The notes: generated by a model from the sequence alone, not told the origin. A stretch of DNA of 64,000 bases from Austwickia chelonae NBRC 105200 (GCF_000298175.1 NZ_BAGZ01000024.1:1-64000); one strand, 5' to 3'; counted from the stretch's first letter, positions 6,449-16,050 are shown. Numbers and translations: made by a program.

Positions 6449-9336
6449 CCCCGTCCGGGTAACGCCCGCGCCAACAACTCGGCCAGATGCCTGGCCTGCG
6501 CGCCGGTGCCCTGCCCCACCTGGGTGCGACAGCTGAAACCGTCGGCGGCGACACGAGCCCGGGCACCACCACCGGCGCGGACCTTCGGATACAGCTCCCG
6601 TTCGGCGCACGCCTGGGAGACCTCGAAATGTCCCGGCTCGAAACCCCAGTTGCCCGCCAGCCCACAACATCCGGCACCGACCTCGTCGACCTGCCAGCCC
6701 AACCGGCCCAACACCCGACGGTCCGCCTCGAACCCCCGCCGGGCACGCTGATGACAATGCACCTGGGTGACCAACGGACCCGAACCGGCCACCGCGGTGA
6801 ACGGCCAGACGGCACCCCCCTGCCGCGTCCGCGCGTCGACGAACTCACCCAGGGTGTGCACCGCCGTCCCCAAGGCGACAGCGCGAGCATCGTCGGGGAA
6901 CAGCTCCGCGGCGTCGGCGAGCATCACCGCGCAGCTCGGCTCCAGGACGACGACATCTCGTCCTTCGGCCAGATGCGGGGCCAGGACGTCCAGGGTGCGG
7001 CGCAGCACACGACGGGTCATGTCGAGCTGGCCGGTCGAATGCCAGGTCAGACCGCAACAGACCGGGGCAGTGGGGACGACGACCTCGCAGCCGAGTGCTT
7101 CCAGGACCCGGGTCGCGGCGATGGCGATCTGCGGACTGTGGTGGTTGTTGAAGGTGTCCGGCCAGAGCACCACGGGGGTCGCGTTCTCGGGGCGCGCGCC
7201 GGGGTCACGTCGGCGGTTCCGCCACCAGGCGACGAAGGACATCGACGCGAAGGGGATCATCCGGCGGCGTGGTTCGACCCCGGCCGCGCGGAGGGCGAGG
7301 CGTTCGACGGGTCGGATCGAGAACATCCTGTTGGCCAGGGGGCCCAGACCTGGGGCCGCGGAGACCGCTGCGGAGACCACGGGGAGCCATCCCATCGAGT
7401 AGTGGGCTCTCGGCCGGATCCGCCCGGCGTAATGACGGTGCAGGAATTCGGACTTGTAGGTCGCCATGTCGACATTGACCGGGCATTCGGTGGCGCACGC
7501 CTTGCACGACAGGCACAGGTCGAGGGCTTCGCGGGCCGCTGTCGACCGCCATCCGTCGAGATGTTCGCCACGGACCATCTCGGCGAGCACCCGGGCCCGT
7601 CCTCGCGTGGAGGCGACCTCGTCCTTCGTGGCCTGGTAGGAGGGGCACATCCCGCCGGAGGCGTCTCGGCAGAGGCCTACGCCGACACAGCGGGTGACGG
7701 CTCGGGCGAAACTGCCGCCGTCGCCGTGCAGGGCGTGCACCGTGGTGACGTCGTGGCTGCGCAGCCCCGGGCCGGGGCGCAGGTCGTCGTCGAGGGGTTC
7801 GGGGTCGACCAGCACTCCCGGGTTGAACACCCCGTCGGGGTCGAAGATCGTTTTGAACCGGCGGAAGAGGGCCAACATCTCCGGGGAGTACATGGTGGCC
7901 AGCAGTTCGCTCCGGGCGCGTCCGTCGCCGTGCTCCCCGGAGACCGAACCGCCGTACCGGACGACCAGTTCGGCCGCCGAGGCGATGAAGGCGCGATAAC
8001 GGTCGACGCCTGCGGCGGTGGCCAGGTCGAAGTCGATCCGGACGTGCACGCAGCCTTCTCCGAAGTGCCCGAAGGGGATGCCCTGCAGTCCTTGCCGGTC
8101 CATCAGGGTGTAGAGGTCGCGGAGGTAGGCGCTCAGGTTCTCCGGGGGGACGGCGGAGTCCTCCCAGCCGGGCCAGGCTTCGCCGCCGTCCGCGCGGCGG
8201 GTCGTGATCCCGGCGGCGTCCTCCCGGATCTTCCACAGGGCACGGCAGGCGGCGGGGTCGGTCACCACGACTCCGCGGGCGACGGCTCCACCCACGGTGG
8301 CCGGGTCGTCGTCGCCGGGGTCGTCGCCGCGGGCTGTCGCCGCTGCCAGGAGAGACTCCGCGGCGGCCTGTGCGGCCTGCGGGTCGGCTCCGGCGACATC
8401 GCAGTACAGCCAGGCACCTCCCGGTGGAAGTTCCCGGCCGGCGTCCTCCCGGCCCGGCCTGGTGCGCAGCGCCGCCACCAGGTCGGCACCCATCCCTTCG
8501 ACGGTCAACACGCCGGGGACCCTGAGCCGGGGCGCGGCCGCGGCCGCCGCGAACGGGTCGTCATAGGCCAGGACGAGCAAGGCCGTCGCCGCGGGCGGTT
8601 CGACCAGGGCCACGGTCAGTTCGGTGAACACCCCCAGGGTGCCCTCGCTGCCGGCCAGCGCCTTCGCCACGTCGAAACCGTGTTCCGGCAGCAGATGGTG
8701 CAGGCCGTACCCGGACACCTGCCGGGGGAAACGTCCCAGCTCGCGGCGGATCAGCTCTTCGTTCCCGGCGACCAGCGTCCGTAGGGCGTCCTCGATCACC
8801 GGGTCGGAACACCATCCTCGTCCGGCGGCGATCTCGCGCCCGTCGGCCAGGATCAGGCGCACCGTGGTCAGGTTCTGCGCGGACGTGCCCCAGGCCACCG
8901 AATGGGAACCGCAGGCATTGTTCGCGACCATCCCGCCGATCGTCGCGCGGCTGTGCGTCGACGGGTCCGGGCCGTAGGTCAGGCCGTGGGCGCGGGCTGC
9001 TTCCCGGAGGGTGTCGCAGATGACACCGGGCTGCACCCGAGCGGTACGGGCCACCGGGTCGATCGCCACGATCCGGTTGTGGAACCTGCTGTGGTCCAAC
9101 ACCATCCCCGTGGAGACGGCATTCCCGGCGACCGAGGTGCCGCCGCCTCGGGGAACCACCGGCCATCCCTGTTCCCGCGCTGCTGCGATCGCGGCACGCA
9201 CCTGCGCCACCGATCCGGGCTCGGCCACTGCGGCCGGCCAACGCCGGTACAGGCCCGCATCGGAGGTGTACGCGGCGCGCGTCGTCGCATCGGTGCGGAC
9301 CGGCGGGTGCCGGTCACCGCGGGAAGGTTTCTGCAC
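6403..9336 (-). CDS. FAD-binding and Fe-S oxidoreductase, YdiJ/GlcD-GlcF-like
   Basis: 977 residues, starting at GTG 9336 after AGGAGGAG. Order of parts: an FAD_binding_4 domain (VVPRGGGTSVAGNAV and the PDPSTHSRATIGGMVANNACGS region), an FAD-oxidase C-terminal domain, a two-cluster ferredoxin region (GVGLCRDASGGMCPS and CLSCKACATECPVN), and two Cys-rich CCG domains (VCCGLTWHS, GAGCCGLAGNWG). This single-chain fusion of GlcD- and GlcF-like halves matches YdiJ-type D-2-hydroxyacid dehydrogenases, which oxidise D-lactate, D-2-hydroxyglutarate or similar acids and pass electrons to the respiratory chain. The exact substrate is uncertain. It is divergent from the TetR gene, which may control it. 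Confidence 0.9.
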   Translation of the reverse strand: MQKPSRGDRHPPVRTDATTRAAYTSDAGLYRRWPAAVAEPGSVAQVRAAIAAAREQGWPVVPRGGGTSVAGNAVSTGMVLDHSRFHNRIVAIDPVARTARVQPGVICDTLREAARAHGLTYGPDPSTHSRATIGGMVANNACGSHSVAWGTSAQNLTTVRLILADGREIAAGRGWCSDPVIEDALRTLVAGNEELIRRELGRFPRQVSGYGLHHLLPEHGFDVAKALAGSEGTLGVFTELTVALVEPPAATALLVLAYDDPFAAAAAAPRLRVPGVLTVEGMGADLVAALRTRPGREDAGRELPPGGAWLYCDVAGADPQAAQAAAESLLAAATARGDDPGDDDPATVGGAVARGVVVTDPAACRALWKIREDAAGITTRRADGGEAWPGWEDSAVPPENLSAYLRDLYTLMDRQGLQGIPFGHFGEGCVHVRIDFDLATAAGVDRYRAFIASAAELVVRYGGSVSGEHGDGRARSELLATMYSPEMLALFRRFKTIFDPDGVFNPGVLVDPEPLDDDLRPGPGLRSHDVTTVHALHGDGGSFARAVTRCVGVGLCRDASGGMCPSYQATKDEVASTRGRARVLAEMVRGEHLDGWRSTAAREALDLCLSCKACATECPVNVDMATYKSEFLHRHYAGRIRPRAHYSMGWLPVVSAAVSAAPGLGPLANRMFSIRPVERLALRAAGVEPRRRMIPFASMSFVAWWRNRRRDPGARPENATPVVLWPDTFNNHHSPQIAIAATRVLEALGCEVVVPTAPVCCGLTWHSTGQLDMTRRVLRRTLDVLAPHLAEGRDVVVLEPSCAVMLADAAELFPDDARAVALGTAVHTLGEFVDARTRQGGAVWPFTAVAGSGPLVTQVHCHQRARRGFEADRRVLGRLGWQVDEVGAGCCGLAGNWGFEPGHFEVSQACAERELYPKVRAGGGARARVAADGFSCRTQVGQGTGAQARHLAELLARALPGRGHSHSRGRGVGDVPE

Positions 9337-9518
9337 CGGCTCTCCTCCTGAGTCGGAACGGCCCCGGCAGATGTCCTCCGGGACGTCCTTCGACAGTACT
9401 GCCCGCAGGCCGGGTGCAGCGGACGGACGGACAGCCCGTCGGCGGGGTCGACCCCGAAGCGCCGGGGCATCCTTCGTACACTCCCTCAGGAGAAGACCAC
9501 CCAGGCCAGGAGTGCGCC

Positions 9519-10091
9519 GTGCCGAAGATCCAGGCCCCCACCGTCGCCGAACACCGTGCGATGAGACGACGCGCCGTCGTCGACAACGCCGTCTCCCTGC
9601 TGGTCGAATCCGGTCCTGCCGCGCTCACTCCGGCCGCGGTCGCCAAGATGACCGGGTTGGCCCGCACCAGCGTCTACCAGTACTTCCCCACCGGCGGTGA
9701 CCTGTTGGGTGCCGCTTTCGAGGAGCTGCTGCGCGGATGCCGCCGCGATCTCGACGAAGCGCTCGCCCAGGCCGGTGACGACATCGACGCCCGCATCGAC
9801 GCCTATGTCCGTACCACTCTGATCGCTGCCCGACGAGGGCATCGGCCTACTCTTCTGGCCGGGGTCGAACCGCCGCCGTCCTGCCGGGAGCGGCTGCGTG
9901 AACTTCACCGGGAGATCGCCCGCCCGCTGCGCGACATCGTCGTCGACACCGGGGTCGAGGACGTCGATACGGTCACAGCGCTCGTCGAGGGGACGGTCCA
10001 TGGCGCGGTGACTCTGTTGGAGCGGGGTGTTCCTCTGGAGGAGGTCGTCGGACGGACGGTGGTCTTCCTGCGGCGGGCGTTGGCGGTGTAG
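9519..10091 (+). CDS. TetR-family transcriptional regulator
   Basis: 190 residues. I choose GTG 9519 because AGGAG lies six bases upstream and the protein then begins just before the DNA-binding domain. The longer frame from 9414 adds residues without GC-biased codons. The helix-turn-helix (AALTPAAVAKMTGLARTSVYQYFPTGGDLL) is typical of TetR, followed by a helical ligand domain. It is divergently oriented to the YdiJ-like oxidase with 182 bases between, so control of that gene or of itself is the natural guess. Confidence 0.85.
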   Translation: MPKIQAPTVAEHRAMRRRAVVDNAVSLLVESGPAALTPAAVAKMTGLARTSVYQYFPTGGDLLGAAFEELLRGCRRDLDEALAQAGDDIDARIDAYVRTTLIAARRGHRPTLLAGVEPPPSCRERLRELHREIARPLRDIVVDTGVEDVDTVTALVEGTVHGAVTLLERGVPLEEVVGRTVVFLRRALAV

Positions 10092-10388
10092 CGCGTCCGG
10101 GCCGGGGGCTCGTGGCGAGTCTTGTGTTCAGGAAGACCGACTGACCGTTGAGGGGTTGTGCGGCGGCTCGTGCGGCGGTGAGTCCATGCGGTTTCGCCCT
10201 TCCCCGGTCGGTATGTCGACAGTTAAAGTGCCCTCAGGAATACATGTCATGTGGTTCATGGGTGGGGCGTTTCACATGCGGCTCGGGGTGGATTTTCCCT
10301 CGCTTTGAGAAGTGAGTTCCAGGCAAGAGATCGCCGCGCGTTCTTGCACTCGTCGAGAGTCAACTGTCCATTTCTGAGGAGGGTGTCG
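10092..10388. other. Gap of about 300 bases, no gene seen
   Basis: Between the TetR gene and the secreted protein. It contains a short dyad ACATGTCATGT near 10242 that could be part of a promoter or operator. No convincing coding frame. Confidence 0.3.
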
Positions 10389-10856
10389 ATGACTTCCAGG
10401 GTCAAGCGGATCGTGACCGGTGTGGTCTTGGGGGCGGCGCTCGTCGGTGGGGTGGGTGTGGTGGCCAGGGCTGTCGCGACATCTGGTGGTCAACCGGAGG
10501 TCAAGGAGATTTCTGTGCCTCCTCCAGGGGCGTCTCGGGAGGCCAGGTCGGCGAAGCCGTCATTGCCGCCGGGGCAGGTGCCACCGGGCCAGGAGGGGAG
10601 GCGGGACGAGTTGTTGAGTCATTTTCTGACGAACGACAAGGGCCAGCATTATGGCAAAATGGCTGACGGTGCGGAAATCGGCGTCATGCCTGATCTGATT
10701 CAGGCCAGGGCAACCAATGGCAGGGTCGGCTATATCCTGGTCAACGATCTGGACGCGGCGGGATATTCTCAGGATCCGGTCCGGATTCCTGTTTATGATG
10801 TGAATATGGAAAAAGTGCTCGGGGAATATGTATCCGGTGGCGGCTCAGAACCGTGA
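10389..10856 (+). CDS. Secreted or membrane-anchored hypothetical protein
   Basis: 155 residues from ATG 10389, preceded by GAGGAGG at 7 bases. An N-terminal hydrophobic segment (VTGVVLGAALVGGVGVVARAVA) is followed by a Pro-rich linker and a small domain ending IPVYDVNMEKVLGEYVSG. Similar tails (GYV...DLD...IPVY..dG..viGe) occur in unnamed actinobacterial extracytoplasmic proteins; the function is unknown. Codon use is less GC-biased in the second half than in the neighbours. Confidence 0.7.
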   Translation: MTSRVKRIVTGVVLGAALVGGVGVVARAVATSGGQPEVKEISVPPPGASREARSAKPSLPPGQVPPGQEGRRDELLSHFLTNDKGQHYGKMADGAEIGVMPDLIQARATNGRVGYILVNDLDAAGYSQDPVRIPVYDVNMEKVLGEYVSGGGSEP

Positions 10857-10908
10857 GGTTGCCTGTTTCCACGGGGTGGGGGCTGTTTAAACCTGCCCGA
10901 CATCACTC

Positions 10909-11211
10909 ATGATCGATGGTATCTACTCATGTAAAGTGGGGAAATTCGAGGTGGCCAAGCGTTCGTCGGGGAACTCCTGGGGTGAGCTCACCCTCTGGCT
11001 GGCATTTGCCCTGGTCATGATCGTCTTCGGTCTCGAAAATATTTATCGAGAGCCATCCCCGACGATGCCGTTGATCATTTTCTACTGGGCGCAAGTAGCA
11101 GCGGGAGGATCACTTTTCGTGGCCTTTGTGCTGGGCGTGAAAGGCAAGATCGCAAAGAGCCCCCGAACCGCCGCCGACGAGGGTCCTGTCTCTCCCCGGA
11201 AGAACCGGTGA
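10909..11211 (+). CDS. Small two-helix membrane protein
   Basis: Up to 100 residues with two hydrophobic segments (LTLWLAFALVMIVFGL and LIIFYWAQVAAGGSLFVAFVLGV) and a basic cytosolic tail. The start is unsure: ATG 10909 has no ribosome site, while GTG 10951 has GGGG eight bases upstream and gives 86 residues. It follows the secreted hypothetical gene by 52 bases and may share its transcript. No family recognised. Confidence 0.55.
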   Translation: MIDGIYSCKVGKFEVAKRSSGNSWGELTLWLAFALVMIVFGLENIYREPSPTMPLIIFYWAQVAAGGSLFVAFVLGVKGKIAKSPRTAADEGPVSPRKNR

Positions 11212-11238
11212 TCCACCGGCACGTCGAGGCCCTACGGT

Positions 11239-12303
11239 CTACCGGCACTCGCCCCCGGCCAACCGCCGGACGATCTGGGCCGCGGGCTCCTCGGTAGCGG
11301 CACGCCACCCGGAACCGGCCCACACGGACACGCCGCCGAGATCACCGGCCGCAGCAGCCGCAGCCCTCAACGGAGCCGTCAGCCGGCGCACGTCAGGGTA
11401 GGCGCTCGGGGCCTGCCCGTCGTGCTCCGCCACGAAACGGTTGCGCAGCCCACGCGCTGCCCGCCCCGTGAACGCCCGGGTCACCGTCGACACCCCGGCC
11501 GGATCGGAAAGCGCCATCCGATGGACAGCCCCGGTGCCGGCCTCGGGGGCGAGCAGGAAAGCAGTCCCGACCTGGACGGCCACCGCCCCGGCAGCGCGGG
11601 CGCGTTGCAGATCCCCGGCCGTGGTGACCCCTCCCGCGGCGATCATCGGCAGACCGAGGTCGGCGATCATCGGCAGCAGCGCCAGATGGTCGAGAGTGTT
11701 GGGGACATCGTCGACACGGTGGGTCCCGCGGTGCCCACCGGCCTCGAAACCCTGCACGACGAGGGCGTCCACGCCGAGATCACGGGCCCGGCGGGCTTCC
11801 TCGACCGTCGTGACCGTGGCCAGGACGGAGGTGCCGACCGCATGCAGGTCCTCCACGAGTCCAGGCCCGGGCAGGCCGAAGGTGAAAGAGACGACCGCAA
11901 CCGGATCGACGAGAGTGAGCAGCGCGATCTTCTCGTCCCACTGATCCGACCGGTCGTACTCCTCGTCCACGAGCGAGACCGGCAGGTCGACCCCCAGCCG
12001 CCTCGCATCGGGCAGCAATGCACCCCGGTAAGCAGCCAGATGGGTACGGACCTCCTCGGCGCGGGCACCGGCCGGGGGAGCCTGCGGAACGAAGAGGTTC
12101 ACCCCGAAAGGACGTTCGGTGAGCTCACGCACCAACGTGATCTGAGCCGCGAGGTCGACAGCGGAGGTATCACCGCCTGCCAGGAAACCCAGCCCGCCTG
12201 CGCCACAGACCGCCGCGACCAGTTCCGGGGTGCTCGGGCCACCGGCCATCGGCGCGGCGATCACCGGAGCAGCCAACTGGGACAAGTCGATACGAGCAGC
12301 CAT
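11239..12303 (-). CDS. Nitronate monooxygenase (2-nitropropane dioxygenase family)
   Basis: 354 residues from ATG 12303; the upstream extension of the frame overlaps the MFS gene and lacks a protein-like sequence. The FMN-dependent TIM barrel shows PVIAAPMAGGPSTPELVAAV at the start, the motif VVQGFEAGGHRGTH and the phosphate-binding LPMIAAGGVTTAGD and AVQVGTAFL. Family members oxidise propionate-3-nitronate or alkyl nitronates to detoxify them. It ends 27 bases after the convergent small membrane protein, and sits downstream of the MFS exporter gene on the same strand, 88 bases apart. Confidence 0.9.
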   Translation of the reverse strand: MAARIDLSQLAAPVIAAPMAGGPSTPELVAAVCGAGGLGFLAGGDTSAVDLAAQITLVRELTERPFGVNLFVPQAPPAGARAEEVRTHLAAYRGALLPDARRLGVDLPVSLVDEEYDRSDQWDEKIALLTLVDPVAVVSFTFGLPGPGLVEDLHAVGTSVLATVTTVEEARRARDLGVDALVVQGFEAGGHRGTHRVDDVPNTLDHLALLPMIADLGLPMIAAGGVTTAGDLQRARAAGAVAVQVGTAFLLAPEAGTGAVHRMALSDPAGVSTVTRAFTGRAARGLRNRFVAEHDGQAPSAYPDVRRLTAPLRAAAAAAGDLGGVSVWAGSGWRAATEEPAAQIVRRLAGGECR

Positions 12304-12391
12304 GGTCTCCACCCTGCCATGGCGCCTCGAGGAACCCGCCCCGGCGCACCCCGACCGGAAAGACCCCCGCCCGGAAAGACTCCCGCCCGGA

Positions 12392-13642
12392 TCAGCCGGC
12401 CATCCGGGCCAACGGGCCGAGCCCACGCCGCCCGTGCACCAGGTGGTACAGCGGAAGAGCCAGCAGGACGACCACGGCGAGAACGCCGTACATCCCCCGA
12501 TATCCGACAGCGGTGACGACGACACCCAGGAACATCGGACCCAACCCGGTGCCGACGTCGAACAACAGGAAGAACGTGGACGTGGCCAACCCGATGCGAT
12601 GCGGCGGAGCCAGCGCGGCGACGATGGCCTGAGCACTGGACATGAGGGTGCCGAAACCCACGCCGCACAATGCGGACGAGGCCAGGACGGCCCCCGTCGA
12701 ATCGGCCACGGCGAGCAGAGCCATCGATCCGGCGAAGGCCAACAGCGTCGGATACATCACGATCCGGTCGCCGCGCAGGTCGAGGAGCCGACCGGTCAAC
12801 GGCCGACAGGTCACCGTGGTCACCGCATAACCGAGGAAGAAGAGCCCCGCCGCTTCGGCGAAGCCGGCCTCCGTGGTGAACGGCCCCAAGAAGGTGAGCA
12901 CCCCCGAATAGGCGGTGCCCAACAGAGTCATCAGGACGGCGATCGGCAGAGCCGAGGTCTCCACGACCTCGCGGGGATGGTAGCTGTGCGCGGCGCGACG
13001 CTGCTCGGGCGTGACCTCGACCCGCGGCAATCGCACCCCCAGGGCGAAGACGGTGCCGAACAGGCAGAAGACCGTCCCGACGAGGAAGGACGCCCGGATC
13101 CCCCAGTGGTGCCCGATCGTCAGCCCGAGCAAGGGCCCTGCCGCAGTGGCCAGGGTGGACGACAGACCGAACCATCCGGTTCCTTCACCACGCCGACGAG
13201 GAGGGATGACACCCTGCACGCTGGCGGACATGGCCGTCGAAGCAGCGCCGAAACCGAGCCCGGCGACGAACCGGGCAGCTTCCAACATCCCCAGCGTGGG
13301 AGCGACGGCCTGAGCCCCGCTGAACAGCGAATAGACCAAGGTCGCGGCGATCAACATCTTCTTACGGCCGACGATGTCGAGATATTTCCCGGCGAACACC
13401 CGCGCCACGATGGCCCCGACGATCAACATCCCGGTGGCGATCCCGGCGTCGACGGCATCGGCCCCGAAGGCCTGCCGGGTGTACTGGGCCATGGTCGGCA
13501 TGAAGAGGTAGAAGACCATGGCGAGACAGAAATTGCTGGTCCCCAGCAGGATGAACGAACGTGTCCACAGGTGTTCCGGTTCGGCCCAGACGTGTGCCGA
13601 CGGCCCCCTCGGGATCCATTCCCGGCGAGGTCGTGCCCCCAT
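12392..13642 (-). CDS. MFS transporter
   Basis: 416 residues from ATG 13642, with GGAAGG 11 bases upstream; the alternative TTG 13684 adds 14 polar residues. Twelve hydrophobic segments are visible, with the MFS loop motif AGKYLDIVGRKKML between helices 2 and 3, and helix 5 rich in Gly (GFGAASTAMSASVQGVI). The likely role is export of small molecules; the substrate is unknown. Nitronate monooxygenase follows on the same strand, so the pair may act in detoxification (inference from position). Confidence 0.88.
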   Translation of the reverse strand: MGARPRREWIPRGPSAHVWAEPEHLWTRSFILLGTSNFCLAMVFYLFMPTMAQYTRQAFGADAVDAGIATGMLIVGAIVARVFAGKYLDIVGRKKMLIAATLVYSLFSGAQAVAPTLGMLEAARFVAGLGFGAASTAMSASVQGVIPPRRRGEGTGWFGLSSTLATAAGPLLGLTIGHHWGIRASFLVGTVFCLFGTVFALGVRLPRVEVTPEQRRAAHSYHPREVVETSALPIAVLMTLLGTAYSGVLTFLGPFTTEAGFAEAAGLFFLGYAVTTVTCRPLTGRLLDLRGDRIVMYPTLLAFAGSMALLAVADSTGAVLASSALCGVGFGTLMSSAQAIVAALAPPHRIGLATSTFFLLFDVGTGLGPMFLGVVVTAVGYRGMYGVLAVVVLLALPLYHLVHGRRGLGPLARMAG

Positions 13643-13774
13643 TCCCCGATCATCCTTCCCGCACCTGACGAAATGCCCAGTCAAGGGTAGGGGAGCGGCT
13701 GCCGTCCGTCGTACGTCGGTTGCGTGCTAGGCAGAATGTCTGCACAGCACAGTGCGCGGACGATACTGTGTCGC

Positions 13775-14845
13775 ATGAGAATCCATCGGATCGCCCTGAT
13801 TCCTGGTGACGGCATCGGCCGCGAGGTACTGCCTGCGGCCTGGGCGGTACTGACCGCTGCGGGGGCCCGGCACGGTTTCTCGATGGCCGGCGAGGAGTTC
13901 GACTGGGGATGCGAACGACACGCGGCGACCGGCGCGATGATGCCGGCCGACGGGATCGCCCGGCTCCGGCACGCGGACTCGATCCTCCTGGGCGCCGTCG
14001 GTTACCCGAGAGTCCCCGACCACGTGAGTCTGTGGGGGCTGCTCATCCCGTTGCGCCGGGAATTCGACCAGTACGTGAACCTGCGCCCGATCCGGGTCTT
14101 CGAGGGCGCGCCCGGCCCGCTGCGTGAGGCAGTGGGCACCGACCTGGTGGTGGTCCGGGAGAACGTCGAGGGCGAGTACTCGGACGTCGGCGGGCGGTCG
14201 TACGTCGGGACACCCTGGGAGCAGGCGAGCCAACAGTCCCTGTTCACCCGCCGCGGGGTGGAACGGGTGGCCCGGTATGCCCTGGACCTGGCCGAGCAGC
14301 GCCGCGGCAGGTTGACCAGCGCGACCAAGAGCAATGGCATCATCCACACGATGCCCTTCTGGGACGAGGTGGTGGCCGACCTGGTCGCACAGCGGCGCCT
14401 GGCGGGCCAGGAGGTGGACTTCGGATCCGAGCACATCGACGCCCTCGCGGCGAAGATCGTTCTACGACCGAAGGAGTACGACGTGATCGTGGCCTCGAAC
14501 CTGTTCGGGGACATCCTGTCGGACCTGGCCGCAGCAGTGGCCGGGTCGATCGGGATCGCCCCGGCAGGGAATATCAACCCCGAACGGGAATTCCCGAGCA
14601 TGTTCGAACCGGTGCACGGATCCGCACCGGATATCGCCGGTCAGGCAGTGGCGAATCCGTTGGGCGCGATCTGGGCCGGAGTGATGATGCTCGAACATCT
14701 GGGGGAAGCGGAGGCCGCCGCTGAGATTTTCAGCGCCATGACCGCTGTTATCAATCATTCCCGTTGTCTCACACCGGATTTAGGGGGATCAGCGAACACT
14801 CGAGAGGTGGTCGACGCTGTCATCGAACGCCTCTCCGCGGGCTGA
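13775..14845 (+). CDS. Tartrate/D-malate dehydrogenase (isocitrate/isopropylmalate dehydrogenase family)
   Basis: 356 residues from ATG 13775. The protein starts RIHRIALIPGDGIGREVLPAA and carries the family signature NLFGDILSDLAAAVAGSIGIAPAGNIN, plus RENVEGEYSDVGGR. The VENVEGEY-type loop is typical of the TtuC/DmlA branch (tartrate dehydrogenase or D-malate decarboxylase) and not LeuB. It uses NAD and Mg or Mn. A TACTGT -10-like hexamer (13764-13769) ends five bases before the ATG with no ribosome site, so the message may be leaderless. Single gene, followed by the response regulator 71 bases on. Confidence 0.88.
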   Translation: MRIHRIALIPGDGIGREVLPAAWAVLTAAGARHGFSMAGEEFDWGCERHAATGAMMPADGIARLRHADSILLGAVGYPRVPDHVSLWGLLIPLRREFDQYVNLRPIRVFEGAPGPLREAVGTDLVVVRENVEGEYSDVGGRSYVGTPWEQASQQSLFTRRGVERVARYALDLAEQRRGRLTSATKSNGIIHTMPFWDEVVADLVAQRRLAGQEVDFGSEHIDALAAKIVLRPKEYDVIVASNLFGDILSDLAAAVAGSIGIAPAGNINPEREFPSMFEPVHGSAPDIAGQAVANPLGAIWAGVMMLEHLGEAEAAAEIFSAMTAVINHSRCLTPDLGGSANTREVVDAVIERLSAG

Positions 14846-14916
14846 CCTGCGCATCGGACATCACAGGAGCAGACGTTCCACTCACAATGAAGTGAGCTGG
14901 AGGGCCGGGAGATGAC

Positions 14917-15681
14917 ATGACGCAGCGAAGACAAGTCCTCATCGTCGACGACGAGACCCATATCCGTCACCTGCTGCGGCCATACCTCGAAACGGACGGT
15001 TTCGCCGTCGACGAGGTGAGTACCGGACTCGACGCCGTCGACACGGCCCGACGCATCCACCCCGACGTCGTCCTGCTCGACCTGGGACTGCCCGATATCG
15101 ACGGACTCGAAGTACTACGACGCCTCCGCACAGGCAGCGACGTCTGCGTCATCCTGGTCAGCGCGCGCGCCGACGAGGTCGACAAACTGGTGGGACTGGC
15201 CGTCGGCGCGGACGACTACATCACCAAACCGTTCAGCCCCCGCGAGGTCGTCGCCCGCGTCAACACGGTGCTGCGTCGGGCCAGCCGGGCGCTCGGCCAC
15301 CCCATGTTGATCGAGGCCGGGGAGATCCGGCGCTTCACCGACCTGATCGTCGACTGCCGCCGCCGCGAGGTCTACGCCAAGGGACGCGAGGTCGCCCTGT
15401 CCACCTTGCAGTTCGACCTGCTGTGGACGCTGGTCGAGGACCCGGGAAGGGTTTTCTCCCGGGCGAAACTCCTCGAACGTGTCTGGGGGTACGACTTCTA
15501 CGGCGACGAACGGGTCGTCGATGTGCACGTCCGCAACATCCGTAGAGCCTTGGGTGATGACGCGGCGCATCCGAGGATGATCGGCACCGTGCGCGGTGTC
15601 GGCTACAAATTCCTCCTGCGCCCCCAACCGTTCACCTGGTCGGGGGCGCACTCGGTCGCCGGCGCGGGTATCCCCGAATGA
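14917..15681 (+). CDS. OmpR/PhoB-type response regulator, no kinase adjacent
   Basis: 254 residues. The receiver domain has the acidic pair DD11-12, phospho-acceptor D55 (VVLLDLGLPD) and the conserved Lys in ITKPF. The C-terminal winged helix includes VFSRAKLLERVWGYDFYGDERVVDVHVRNIRRAL and VRGVGYKF, so it is an OmpR-class DNA-binding regulator that binds direct repeats. A 25-residue tail follows the winged helix. No histidine kinase gene is next to it. The neighbouring convergent gene (secreted pentapeptide protein) has TTCACAG direct repeats at 11-base spacing in its promoter, the geometry expected for this class. Confidence 0.92.
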   Translation: MTQRRQVLIVDDETHIRHLLRPYLETDGFAVDEVSTGLDAVDTARRIHPDVVLLDLGLPDIDGLEVLRRLRTGSDVCVILVSARADEVDKLVGLAVGADDYITKPFSPREVVARVNTVLRRASRALGHPMLIEAGEIRRFTDLIVDCRRREVYAKGREVALSTLQFDLLWTLVEDPGRVFSRAKLLERVWGYDFYGDERVVDVHVRNIRRALGDDAAHPRMIGTVRGVGYKFLLRPQPFTWSGAHSVAGAGIPE

Positions 15682-15720
15682 CCTGCGCGGGGCTGTCGAC
15701 GACGTCGGCCCGCTGCCGGG

Positions 15721-16050
15721 TCAGCCGAAGAGTCCGGCCTCGGCCCAGAACGCGATGACGTCCTGATCGGTGGTCGGCGCATCGACCTTGCTCTGGGTGA
15801 AGTTGCTCTGGGTGAAGTTCGACTGCGTGAAGTTGGACTGGGTGAAGTTGGACTGCGTGAAGTTCGACTGGGTGAAGTTGCTCTGGGTGAAATTGGACTG
15901 GGTGAAGTTCGACTGCGTGAAATTGCTCTGCGTGAAGTTCGACTGCGTGAAGTTGCTCTGCGTGAAGTTGCCGGCATGCGCGCTGCCGCCGATCCCACCG
16001 GCAAGAGCGAGGCCGAGAAGAGCAGCAGCGGCGATACGGGAACGGTTCAT
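15721..16050 (-). CDS. Secreted pentapeptide-repeat protein with 12 identical NFTQS units
   Basis: 109 residues from ATG 16050, preceded by AGGAGG. A clear signal peptide ends SAHA (residue 26), followed by Gly and exactly 12 tandem NFTQS units, then a 22-residue tail. Read as SNFTQ, the unit fits the pentapeptide-repeat pattern (small residue, D/N, L/F, S/T, any), predicting a short right-handed quadrilateral beta-helix of three turns. Perfect identity of all units at protein level with synonymous codon changes points to selection for the repeat. Function unknown; a surface or secreted structural role is likely. It converges on the response regulator gene. Confidence 0.85.
   Translation of the reverse strand: MNRSRIAAAALLGLALAGGIGGSAHAGNFTQSNFTQSNFTQSNFTQSNFTQSNFTQSNFTQSNFTQSNFTQSNFTQSNFTQSNFTQSKVDAPTTDQDVIAFWAEAGLFG
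15790..15969 (-). repeat. 15-bp tandem repeat, 12 copies, coding NFTQS
   Basis: 180 bases made of 12 fifteen-base units. AAC TTC ACC/ACG CAG is nearly invariant and the Ser codon alternates between AGC, TCG and TCC. The copy number could change by slippage or recombination. Confidence 0.9.

Noticed and set aside
15790..15969. CRISPR-like short regular repeats
   Set aside because: The 15-bp units are contiguous, without spacers, and encode NFTQS in frame behind a signal peptide.
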